Origin: Lottia gigantea
Lineage: Eukaryota > Mollusca > Gastropoda > Lottiidae
Length of the DNA: 64,000 bases
NCBI RefSeq assembly: GCF_000327385.1
Contig: NW_008709146.1
Location: 1,102,927-1,166,926 of the forward strand
Direction of reading: 5' to 3'
In this document: positions 1 through 12,500 of the stretch, piece after piece
Position numbering within the stretch: the stretch's first letter is position 1
How the letters are laid out: the number at the start of each line of letters is the position of its first letter
The notes under the pieces: model-generated
The model's database searches: none
Seen by the model: only the letters and a program-made list of their open reading frames with translations
What the model was told of the DNA's origin: nothing
Program-made: the position numbers and the translations under genes

Positions 1-3000
1 GTAGTTTCAAGTTAGATCATCTACTTGAATTTTAATTATCTACTACTAAGCCATTCTCATTATTTATTAATAAGAGTATGTCTTTATATATTAACCTGGG
101 TTTCTATGACATTATGGTCCTTCTTGAGGTCCTAGTAAATTAATTTAAAGGATACATTATTGATCAAATACCTGTGGTTCTGGTTCTTTTAAAAGACTCG
201 GAAAAAACCGCTAGATATCATGGTTACTTTTTTATGATGGCATTCAAGTACTCATAAAATATTACTTGGTTTTTATGTCGCCATACATTTTCTCCTATCT
301 TTATAGTTACATGTTTATGATGGGATTAGACAAGAAGAACACAAACAAGCATTATAAGCATTATACCAATAACACTTGCCTTTCTTCTGATTGGAATTCA
401 ATAGGGCTTTTGGGGATGCCTTGAGGCAATGACACATAGGTAATAGCATTTCTTTGTCATATGTTTACACCCTTTCAATTTACTAACCAAAAGCATAGTG
501 GAGATGAAATTTAATTAAAGCTAACCAGAAATGCCAGGGGTCTGTGTATTTCCCATGGATTAATATATTCATAATTTGAACAATACATATCAACTGATCA
601 AAAATACATAAAGCCTAGGGATATAATCAGTCTAATATTAAAAACTGTAGAGATAATGTTACTGATGATGCCTGACATAATAGATAAAACAATGTTTCTG
701 GGCATTAAAGTTAACATTACTTTAATAATAAATATATTGTATCCTTCAGAGTTTACTTTGACATAAACAAAGACATCTCATACAAAATTCCCTTTACTTC
801 AATAACATTTGGAAATAATTTTAATGAAGTATTCTGTTTTTGAAGTATGTAGCTTTCATGGTATAACAAACAATGTTCAAAGAAACTATTGAGTTATCCC
901 ACAATAGCATAAAATAAAAGTTATCATATACAATATATAATTTGTAATATTACTCACTAGGGAACAGACAATGTATCAATTTAGAACTTTTTAAATTTGT
1001 GATATTTTTCTAATTTCAAGGTTATTTACCAGTTGATTTTGAAGCTTTATTGCGAAATTTCTTATTTCCTGGAAAGGGAAGAATTTAAAATGACATTAGA
1101 ATATTTGATGTCTGTGTAAATAGAATAAATAAAAGATTTAAATACAATATAATGAACATGTCTAGATGTAAAATGATGTTAAATGATCAGAATTCTTCCT
1201 GAAACAGTCGCAGGCAATCCAGGAATCTTAGTAAAATACTTATTTGATTACCTAGTGTTCAATGAATGGGAAAGTCGATAAGAAGTCTCACTGAGTTGGC
1301 ATAAACTAATCTCTTCAAGTTCTAGGTAGACTGGGTTACCAAATTGCTCCAACCTCAGATTTGAAAGTCAGAATTTGAAGAGATCTTTCACACTCAAACT
1401 CAATTTTAATTTGAAAGTGAATTGTCTGTTGACATTCATGCTGTACACAAGAGGTAGGATTCAAATGTTAAATCATGCAGCTGAATGAAAAAAATAAAAG
1501 TTGAGAACATCCTTTCAGCTTAAATTTGTCTGATTTGAAAGTCCAGTAAATTTAAGACATTAGGATGGTCTGTCTCAAAGAGAATTCTTAGATCAAACTG
1601 AAGTTGATCTAATTTTCATCTGCTTAAAGTAAGAGTTAATTTAGTATTTGTAAGAAAGGTCAGTAATGAAGAGAAGGTAATTTAATCTAACTATGTACAA
1701 AGCCTTGCCTTCAGATGTCTAATTCACACAAATAAAAGTATTAAAAAGCAGTATGAATGTAGGGAGTTGTAGTGGATGTTTCCTTGAGGGTTTGTAATAG
1801 AATTATTAACTCCCCTTGGTCAGTGCTAACATCATAGCACTCACTATTTCTATAATGGATTAGTTGTTACCTCTAGCTCAGTCATCTAATGAAATTAATC
1901 CACTAATTAAAGGGAAGCTGAAAACTTTGTCAAACCCTCCAGATATATTGTAAAGCTCTGTATAAATAATATTGTCTGGATTGAATATATATATCAAATA
2001 AACATAATTAGTTAGGTGGGTGAGAAGGATGATTTGTTGATAAACATAATCGCCAGCAGCATCAGGTGTTTCAGAAAAATGTTACCTCAACATCAATAAA
2101 TAGTTTAAAGGAATACTACCTCTTAGAATGGACAGTCTGAAACTTGGTCAACAAGTGTATATTTTAATATTTTAGGACTTACCATGACCACAGGTGCCAT
2201 GACCACAGAATAGAATTATTTTTGGATCACACATTTTCAGTATTAAATCAGATACGAAACTGAACTCTGATTATGAAGCGCCATTTTAACCAATATCATG
2301 ATTATAAAAGATGAAATTTTATCAATCAAATTTAGATATCAAAATTTCTTATCAATTTACTGTAAATTTATGGAAACATACTAGTCAATTACGTGAAAAC
2401 GTGAAAAATGTTAAAATTTATAATATGATTATATTCTCCTAATTGAAAGTTAGGTTGAATTATGAGTGAAAAATGTCAAGAGGATGGAAGATAAATGGAA
2501 AAGGTTCAAGTTAAATGTTTGTCAGGGATATAATTTCAACACCTATACTGACATTCACAGCTATTAAAATATCACTAATCTTTATTACTGCATTGATTTC
2601 TCATCCTATATTAATCAATACACTTTTACTCATTTGGTCATACCATTGCTTTGTACAGTTGGAACAATTTCTTGAAATAAGCTGACATTTAGCTGAAATA
2701 TTCATAAGAAAATACATGAAGTCATATCAACATCATGTATGCTAGGCTGAATATGCCTGTGATAATGAAAATTGTTGGAAATCATTTCTTATGAGGTCAA
2801 GCTTCACTCGTTTTGAACCATCATTTTCGCTACACAGGATTTGTGAATTACATTGGGTAAAAAATTTCTTGCTTGATACAAGCTGACTGGCCATATATAA
2901 AGCAGTGCTTGGTTGGTAGATGACAGGTCAACTTTTTCTTCCAGCGGATGTCGATATCGCTAACAAGGTAGTTGTTGGTGGTCGTAGTAGTTTGGATGAT

Positions 3001-4330
3001 TCTGTGCTGTTGGTTTGGTTGTTGTTAATTTGTAAGATCTGGTTATATCAGGCATTATCTTAGGATAGTCTTTATACCAAGCTGGCATCTCAAATCATGT
3101 GTTCTCACAGCCGTAGAATCTATAATGATGCATCATGCTTCCATAATCTGCAGGCTGTAGCCAACAGGCTGATTATCAGCAATAAAATATGATAGAATAA
3201 GCAGAATATATTTGTAGAAAGTTTGTTTTATGAATGATAGTAGACAGTCAATATTGACTCAGTACAAAACATCTTGTTTAGATCACATCATTTATAACCT
3301 AAAGTAGGCATCAATATCTTAATCATCTTTACTCAATATCAATATACAGCAGATTGAATAGTCCCAGAATATTATTGACCATACCAAATCTATATCTGCT
3401 ATTAATGACAAGAAAAATGCATTTACCATAGCTATCCTAATAATAATCTTATAGATTCCACTATTTACCAATATGGATTATTATATTATTTACTCTCCTT
3501 CAAACTTCTTGAAAATATAAAAACACCCCTAACATAACATATCTATTTACAAATACTCCTTTTCATGCAATAAAAATATACTTGAATTCAATAACTTTTT
3601 GTTTCTATCAAATTTGACGTTAAAAAAAACACTGCTTGCTATGAAAGAGTTCATTTTCACTTGGTTTAAAAACAATTTGTTTTTGACAAATCAATGAGTG
3701 AAATATTTGTAAAACTTAAATAAATTGAGGTAAAAACAGCAACAATATGTGGGATAATTTAAAAAGTACACAAGAGGAATTAATTTCTAAAATTGTTTCA
3801 GTGAATAACCTCGGTTCTGGTGAAAACAGGAAATTCTTACTTGTTTATGACTTTAGTTAGAGAAAAGGACATCATTTGATGATCATTCAAGTAAATCAAG
3901 TCTCCATTTTCTCTCTAATTTTCTTTAATAAAGACTTTCTTAAGACTGGTTTATAGAGTTTTTAACTTTATTGTTGGAGAGTGAAGTTACCAATTAATTT
4001 TTATTATCGAGGTTCAGGTTGCTGTACGCTTTATTCTCTTGAACATTTTATCTTGAATCAAATCTTATTCAAGGGATATAGTTGTCTTAATATTTGCTGC
4101 ATCAGGTCATAAGAGCTATTCACTGATATCTTAATTTCAGCTACCGAATGCTCTTTTCAGATTGACCGCAGATTCAGTCTAAACATGATATATAATGACT
4201 GTGTATCGTACTTGTTACAAAAATAAAAGGACTTTAAATTAAGAAATGTCATACTAACAACAAAATTGTTCAAGATTTTTTGTGGAACAGTTTAAGTGAA
4301 ATGCCATGAGCCAAAGCAATTGAAAAAAAA
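1..4330. other. Non-coding AT-rich stretch, no gene recognised
   Basis: No open frame with protein-like composition was seen on either strand. The stretch could be intergenic or part of a long first intron of the + strand immunoglobulin gene whose later exons start at 26,549. A TATA-like string at 2894-2901 is discussed as a weak lead only. A 12-bp direct repeat (ccatgaccacag) occurs twice near 2180-2210. Confidence 0.6.
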
Positions 4331-4735
4331 AATCTCTTTGCTGCTCTATTGAGAATCTCTTTGCTACTTTATTGAGAATCTCTTTGCTGCTCTATTGAGA
4401 ATCTCTTTGTTAATATGCTCTATTGAGAATCTCTTTGCTGTTCTAATAAGAATCTCTTTGCTACTTTATTGAGAATCTCTTTGCTGCTCTATTGAGAATC
4501 TCTTTGTTAATATGCTCTATTGAGAATCTCTTTGCTGTTCTAATAAGAATCTCTTTGCTACTTTATTGAGAATCTCTTTGCTACTTTATTGAGAATCTTT
4601 TTGCTGCTTTATTGAGAATCCCCTTGCTGCTTTATTGAGAATCTTTTTGCAGCTCAAATGAGAATCTCTTCACTGCTCTATTGAGAATCTCTTTGCTGCT
4701 CTATTGAGAATCTCTTTGCTGCTCAATTCTATTAA
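4331..4735. repeat. 23-bp tandem repeat with higher-order structure, about 17 units
   Basis: Units begin aatctctttgct and end with variants of ctattgag. Most are 23 bp long; a recurrent variant containing gttaatatg is 28 bp. Four monomer types recur in a fixed order (taataag type, ctactttattgag type, ctgctctattgag type, 28-bp type), giving a 97-bp higher-order period that is seen once completely and again partially. Units toward the right edge are more diverged. The array carries no open frame. It is a minisatellite or small satellite that expanded by unequal exchange of multimers. Confidence 0.93.
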
Positions 4736-7700
4736 GAATTTTTAAGATCATTTTTCCAATGTTAACCTCCTTCATATAATGGAACAATTTATGTCCAGTG
4801 AAAATATGGAGGAAGAAAGTTTTGTTTTGTGTCCTTCAGATCAGAATACCACAAGTAGATTACTGGAATGATTAATTGATGTTATGACCTATATAAGATG
4901 ACTGTTAAACTATGAACTTAGATCCAGGGTAAACTGTCTGAAACACCATTCTCTCCCGATACCAAATCACTAATTGTAGGATATTAGTACCTTAGTGAAG
5001 CCAGTTTCAGCCATGGCTCTAAGCTAGAAAGAAACTACAGAATGTTGTTCATTTATTAGCCGTAATTCCCTTAAGCTTGTTAAGACTAATTACCTACTCA
5101 ACAGAAATGGTAGGAGTACTAAACCTGGTACTTCAAGTATCCATACATTTCTTTGTTATCTGCTAAATTCTATTCTATAGATTGTGCAATCAGGAAATGT
5201 TTTTTTTTTCATAGATTATCATTTGATATTAATAGGTAGTTAAGTTAATGGACCATTTTCTGAAAGTTTTCTTCTTGCATCATCTTTCTAAATGTCATAT
5301 TCAAATGGTAAAGAAACTTTTTTTTTTGTCACTTTCTTGCATGTATCTTTACTTTCAGAGATTCAATGCCATTTGTCTGATGTAAAATAGGAAATTATTC
5401 CATTCTGCCAACATAAAATATTCAAGAGATAATTAACCTTTTTCGCTCTTTTAAATTGCAATTTTCACTTGCTAATAGTTAATCTGAACGTAAATAGTTA
5501 CACTGTAGGTTTACAATGTTTTTATATCAATCAGAGAATGTCAAATTCTTTACTTACATAGACTTGATTAAATTACTGATGTAGGTACAAAACAAACTTC
5601 ATTTCGAATTGGTATTTCGTGTCACTTGAAGACTCTGAAATGATAAAACCATTAACTTATTACTGTGCTATAGAGAAGGTGCAGGGTTCCTTGACAGAAA
5701 AAAGGATTTGACACCTATGGATGGTCATTCGCCAGCATTAACTACCTTTATTAGCCAACAAGGAGAAAAAAGGGAAAGAAACTGAGTAATTTTAGTAACT
5801 TCAAATTACAGACTTCATCTTATTCCTTGACTGCAACAGCCAATTAAGAGACCTCAGTAGAGAGTCTGTTAAAATTAATCTATAATGCTACAGTCTGTCA
5901 AAGGCTATGCTTGGCTGTATTCTCTGGTGTACAATCCACACAATTGTGCCTATTGTAGTCAAGGTATAAGACAAAGTATGCATTACCTTGACCATTGTGA
6001 AGAGGATGTGTGACAAGCACTCTCTTCAGTTAAACCTCAATAAATTTCATTTATTTTATTCCCCACTAGAGCAGTAGGACTAATGTAATAAATACGGTTA
6101 TTGTAATAAATAGATTAGTTGGAAACTATATGTTGATATATTCTGGTATTAAATCATTATTACTATACCATCTAACAAATTAATTCTATATTTTATTACT
6201 AGGTTCATTTGGTTTCTTTTCATCCATTTAGTCTGTCAGGTGCAAACCTATATATTATTCTTTACTAACTTTGAACTGGCATTGGCATATACCATTAATT
6301 CTCAGAATTGCCAGATTTGACAGTTTCAGCATTTCAATTACATTATATTCATTATTTATATCCTTAATTACAAGTTTTTACGGAAATGCATTTATGAAAC
6401 TTTGATTACTTTTAATAGAAAAGGGTGATATTATTATACCCTGGATACATTGGAATAATAATATACATAAACTAATTTGTTTCAATATAATGTAAGCTGT
6501 ACATTGATTATCTCAAAATGATTTGGAAACTACATGACAAATAGGCGCTCAATTGAAATTCGTCTGATGTAAAATTTGAAAATAACAGAAGGTTCTAATG
6601 GAATTGGACAGCTAACAAATAAATGGGTGTAAAAAGTAATGTTTAATCTAGATTAGGAGAGTGTAAAGATAACATTTTATTTCACCTGTTTATCACCCAT
6701 CCTGACAGATTGAGATTAAAATCAAGTAAAAACACCCAATTGAACACAACTCATTTGTTACTAACTTTCTTTTCATACATAAATTGTGTAAAACAGCCAA
6801 GAAAACTTCAAAAATCAAGTAGAAATAAATCTATCTTGACATATTCTTTACCTGATCACCAACTCTTTATCTCCATCTCACCTTTTTCTTACAGAAATAA
6901 CAAGTTTCTTTTTCAATTGTTTGAAATATAAGTTTTAACACAATGAAAAGATAACATTCTTCTCATAACAGGGGATTTTTTTATGAACATAATTAAGATT
7001 AACAGAAGCTCCAGTAGAAGCCTTCCGTGGAAGCATCATTAATGGGAAATGTCACTTCAAACCAAACCCTTACAACAAATCAAATGTCTTGAAGTTTTCC
7101 AGACGTACTGGCAAAGATCATTTCAAATTTGTCAATATCGTGCTCTGAGAAAACTTTTTGTGTGTTTTGAAACCAAAGTAAAGAATTTGTGAAAAAGTAT
7201 AATTAGAGGACAAGAATCCTTGAAATTTAATTAAAATGAGATTATATATGTAAGATATTTGTTCAGTACAGCAGACAAAAACAGATCATATTAGACAATA
7301 ACTGTCCATAAATTACTGTATTTATTAATTTTTCTAATAAATTCTAAGATTTATTTCTCTTATACACTGTTTTTTATACACCGCTCTTGTCATCATAAAA
7401 TATCTAATACACTGTAATTACAATTTTTCAATTCAGTGAATTTACATATTATTACCGTAAAAACTGTAAAACACATAACGCCAACAAAATTTTGGTTAAA
7501 AAAGAATATACAAGTTTCGTTAATTAACTACGCATAAAGAAGTGAAAACTTGCGTGTTTTAGTCTCATTATAAGAAAAAGTCTTGTTATAACAGGATTTA
7601 GCAACTAGTTAATAACAGCAAGTTTTGTTAAAAGTTGAGTTTAAAACAAGGCACTGGTGACAATTATGGCCATATCTTTGACATTAATCTGATGATTGGA

Positions 7701-9432
7701 TTGTGTGATAACAGCTAATAAACTCTTAATATCAAACTCTAGTCTCAACTACTTCATCTTATGTCATTCATAATTCCCACTATCAACAGGATGTTTTAAA
7801 AAATTCAAATTTTTCAAGTTATAAATACTTCTTTTGCAACAAAAAGACATCAGCTGTCAATGTTGAAAGCAGATTTGATATATTGAGATCTGTACTGGTT
7901 ATATTTTTTGTAGGAACTTTTCAGCAACACTAGGATATATGGATGTACTACTTTTGAATTTATGTTATATATAATTCTAATTCCTGACAAATTTGTCATT
8001 TTTCCACAAATAAAAATATCTAAATTGGAATCTTCAATGGAGAGACATCTTTCAAATTTTTTTTTTATAACTCAATTTCAATGTCTGATAAAAGTAAACT
8101 TTGTTAAAGTGTCATTTTTTTCTGAATGTTACTATACTCTAGTTTTCCCACTAGTATCTCTTAATGAATTACCATCGACCCAAACTGCACACAAATCAAC
8201 AAGTTAGCAATTTTTCACCAGATAATTTGACATCTCAAGTTCAGATTAGTTTCAACTTTCTAGAGAAAATTTCATCACAATATTTGAGAAAGCCCAGATG
8301 ATCAGAAAGTCAGAAAATCCTCGTTGATTTTGGTGAAAGAAATGTTGTGGGAATAAATTGAGACCATTTTTTCTCCCAATTTTAATCAAAGTGAAACAAG
8401 CCAGTTTTCAGTAGTTATTGATTGAGGATGAGTTGAGTTCTATGTTCAAATCGCTGCAACTATTAAAGGAAATTAACTTTGTGTTTCTAAAATATTAAAT
8501 CTTCAAATTAATGTTGGTTAGAAAATAATCATCAAGAATTTTGCTAAATATTAATAAACAATTCATCTCATAAATTTTTTGAGCTCTCATTGTGCCAATA
8601 GTTGTTTAGGAAGAGGCAAAACATGCAGCATGTTTTGCCTTGACATTTGCTGTATATGAAAATTTCTACATAAGCAATTAAAGCCATGTGAACACTCCAA
8701 AAAGAAATGAAAATTTGACAAATTTGTTACAATCTATTCCTGAAAAAGTGGCATCAGTTATTCCAGTGAGATCATCTTCTGTTTCAGTTTAACAAGCTGA
8801 GTTGGCTATTGTTGTGGTCTTGTTTCTTGTATTAGCTATGTAAAAATAAAAAATTAGCAATTTAAAACGTCTAAGATTTTGACTGGCTTTAACATAGTCT
8901 TAGACTCCATTGGGCTTCAATTCTTAAATTGTGCATCACAAGTTGTCATGAATAGGTTATTCAAGTCTGCGTATTAGTGTGAATTTTTATCATTTTTTTG
9001 ACATTTTGTTGAAATGGTTTAAGTCATGAAAGAGGACTAGAAATGGTTTATGGAAAGCATGAGAAGAGAACTGGACTAAGAGATCTATAATATATACCAG
9101 AATGAGTAGGTTATTAGGTGGTAATTTATTATATAAATATATAATTGGGAGGTAAACATAAGAGAGGTGTAGGAGAGACTTGATGATATGTTTATCTTTC
9201 CACTATAAACTTTCTTCACCATTTATTACTACAATATGGCATATTGGCTACCAGTTTGCCAGTCAATTATTATAAATTGCAGTTTGTATAATATGTGCAG
9301 ATTTCTGAAGCTTTACACTGTTCAGGACGTAATGCTATTAGGCTTAAAGCTTCAGATAAAGAACTTTTTGATAATGTTCTTGCAAAATTGACCACAATCC
9401 AAAAGATACAACTATCCTTCCATGTAAATAGA
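4736..9432. other. Non-coding AT-rich stretch, no gene recognised
   Basis: Only short open frames are present (for example 6710-6931 and 7962-8207). They show no domain motifs, and no splice sites place them in a gene. A perfect-arm palindrome at 8614-8640 is listed separately. Confidence 0.6.
8614..8640. repeat. Palindrome: 13-bp perfect arms around one base
   Basis: The left arm aggcaaaacatgc (8614-8626) is the exact reverse complement of the right arm gcatgttttgcct (8628-8640), with a single A at the centre. The bases just outside do not pair. It may be a cruciform or hairpin-forming site, a dyad protein-binding site, or a chance palindrome. I see no adjacent gene that would assign a role. 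Confidence 0.9.
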
Positions 9433-9545
9433 CAGGCCCTGTATTCTCAAAACAATCTTAGCGCTAGGATGTCCTAGGTTCTTATCTTCTAATATTGATT
9501 CTAGGACATCCTAGCGCTAAGATCGTTTTGAGAATACAGGGCCTG
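9433..9545. mobile_element. Foldback (MITE-like) element with 45-bp inverted arms
   Basis: Arms at 9433-9477 and 9501-9545 are reverse complements over 45 bp with one mismatch, separated by a 23-bp loop. The arms start caggccctgtattctc and contain the inner palindrome tagcgcta. No clear target-site duplication is visible beside the outer ends. The near-perfect arms and short loop fit a miniature foldback DNA transposon that folds into one long hairpin. The superfamily is not assigned, because no transposase is present and the ends are not diagnostic to me. Confidence 0.85.
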
Positions 9546-12500
9546 ATGTTTTTCTCCATTTTTTAAAGTATCATTTGACAAGTTTAATATTTTTAAGTCT
9601 TTAAAAATATGAAAGAGCTCAAGCTATCTATTTAAATTATTTGAATGCAATGATGGTATTTTTAAAACTAAGTATGTTAAGAACTGTAAACTATTTTATC
9701 ATCAGCTGTTCTTTCCACATTGTTTATATATAACATGTTCTTTTTCATGCTTATCACATATGTCATGCAAGATTAAAGACATATGTAAGATAGATAGAAA
9801 CATATAAAATTAAGCGTAGAATGATGTTACTCCGGGGAGTTCTGGTTATAGGTTCATATGGTGATAGATAGCTTTCAATTATAAGATTAAATTAGGTATG
9901 GTATAGGAATATTAACTTGATGCATGGTGATTTGTCCCAAGGCACTTATGGACCACCCTTTAATTCCTCCTAGTTACCAGTCCTCATGGCTATAGCTTAA
10001 CCATTTAACAGGAAACAATTAGCGAATTTCACCTCTGTATTTTTTATACTTTTACCAAATGTGTCTTCTTTTATAGAATTTGGCACAGATCTGAATGAGT
10101 TGAAGTAGATCGCCAATTAAGCTTTCTCATTTTGTTACAATTCAATGTTTTTACTATAAACTGTACTCAGATCCCCTAATAGTGTTATTTTAATTTTATT
10201 AGATGAGAATTCCTTTCTATTAACATACAGTTTAACCCTACAGATGTTCTGTTATCTGTATCAATATTACATCACATGTAGCATGCACCTTGAATATAGG
10301 TGCAATGCATGTGCAGTTATTGAAAAGTAGAATTATGTTGTGGCCTTCCAGCTGTAATGAAGTTTTTTCCACTTTTCGGATGTTTGAAAACCTTGTGAGA
10401 AGATTTTTTTTAGTCTTGCTGTGATGTTTACAATAATGTATTAAACAGAATTTGTTTACTTGTTGACATTTAAGCAAAATATATATCATTTTACAACTAT
10501 CAGACTTCAACCAAGTCTTACTTGGGCATACATAGTGCCTCAGATATATAAACTTTGCTTCTGAAATATGAATCAAACCAATGACTAAAACACAAATTTG
10601 CAAAAGGGTTTAAATGTCTGCTGCCCTGGCCCCATAGATTGTCATTATCAGGGCATCAACCTACATATTAAATAATAAGTTTGCCCTGCATGACACTCGA
10701 GATTTTTACAAGTAGAAAGTAAGATGATAAATAAGGATAAATAATTAGATAAATATAGTAAGATACTGCCAACATCTTTCTATCAACTCTTTCAATCAAC
10801 AACTCAACCAATCTTCTAGATTCTAGTACAGCAGACGGTAAAAAGATCAAGGTAAATCTACACCAAAACATCAGTGATGAGAAGTGATTTGTGTATCTTG
10901 ATTGGTTATAAACACCTTTATAAAAATGGGTGAAACCATTTCAAGCGAAACACAAAAAAAGAATTTTGGTCTGAAAAATTTGAGTTATATTTCTGAAATG
11001 CACTTACATATGTGAAAAAAAATTTAATGCATTTCTTCCTTGAGCAATTTCATCAATCTTTATAAATCTTATTATATTGGATGAATAGTGACAAGGAAAC
11101 CAGGAATTGAAATTTTGTAATCTGCATTTGAATTAGTCAATATCCAATTTCATGCCAACAAAAAATCTTGCTTGAAAATAATCTTCCAGACCGAAGAACC
11201 ATAAACAAAAACACTACACCAAATTACTGCCATGTATACAGTCAATATTTGTTTGTGAAACAAGAACCTATCATATTATAGTGATGACATGATGGATTGC
11301 TGCTATCAGGGTATTTTTGAATTGTTTGAAATACTGGAGAATCATGTAGTAAATCAGAAAATTAAAATGAATTTTAAGCCTCCTAAAACTAGTTAATGTC
11401 TTTTAAACTGTGGCAGAAAATTCTTTATAGAATTCTGAGTAGAATTTGTATTGTCTTGAGACATATTTCTGAATATTCGTGAAGCTATTTAGATGGTTGA
11501 TAAAGAAAAATATGAAAATTATTCTGCCAAGTTTGGGAATAATTTAAGAATCTGGCCAATTTCCTGTACCACCTATAAAGGCGCAAACCTTCACATACAA
11601 TATCAGTGATTTTTATCACTATTAGAAAAAAAATTGGAATTCTTAAGAAGTTATTTCCATATCTGCCAAATTAAAACCTAATTTCCATTTGATAAATAAA
11701 CAACTGATTAGAGAAGAATTTAATAATGAGGTTAATTTGGTGATTTTCAGATATCATTCTCAGATCCTAAACAATACTTATTTTTCTAACACATTGTAAA
11801 CAGTCTGCATCTAGTTGCTGTGCCAAAGACAGAAATTGAATTTTCCACTTGTTAACAAAGTAAATAAGAAATGCAGGTTGTAATTGAAGTTGTAAAGAAT
11901 TGGGTGTAGATAAATTTAGATTTTATGTGATAAATAGTTGAAGTAATCATGAAATCTGTTTGATCAGAACCATGCTGTTTCTTACCATTTATAAGATAGC
12001 TTGCCTCAAAACATATGCCATGAATTCAGACAAAACAAAGAGAATTTTTTGGAGTATTTGGATTACATGCAATCAGTAAAACCACCAAATAGTTGGCAAG
12101 TATTACAGGAAAAGCTCTCAGAACTGACTTGGTACCTCTTCCTGGTGGTGGTATTTAACATCATGGGTTTGGCATCCTTCATTCTAAGTAGTTCATACTT
12201 TAAACATCCTGGGACCCCATTATTCTATAGAGGAACAATTCATTTTTAAACCAACCAAAGTCATGAAGGTTAAATTATTTTGCAATGAATCGTAATAGGT
12301 GCTATGCTTTACTAACTTATAAAACTCATCTGTTTCTAGTTTCTCCAGAACCTAAGGAACCACAGACAATTGAGAGAAATCAAATATTATAGAAAAAAAA
12401 GAACTAACTGTATGGAATCAAGATAAACGAAAGATATAAAATTTATATTTTAAAAATTAGCAAAAATTTAACACCATTCTAAAAGACAACTGAGATTTCA

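Noticed and set aside
6170-6240. Possible signal-peptide exon (frame RFIWFLFIHLVCQ before a gt at 6,240)
   Set aside because: A stop lies upstream in the same frame with no ATG in between, so it cannot be a first coding exon, and the donor is weak.
10238-10603. 121-codon minus-strand frame starting with a signal-peptide-like stretch
   Set aside because: It begins at a TTG with a stop just upstream and no ATG near that start, has no recognisable domain or splice sites, and AT-rich DNA gives such frames by chance.
12001-12249. Plus-strand frame with a membrane-like run (WYLFLVVVFNIMGLASFIL)
   Set aside because: It starts at TTG, has no convincing donor or acceptor and no recognised domain; considered and dropped as a possible signal exon of the Ig gene.
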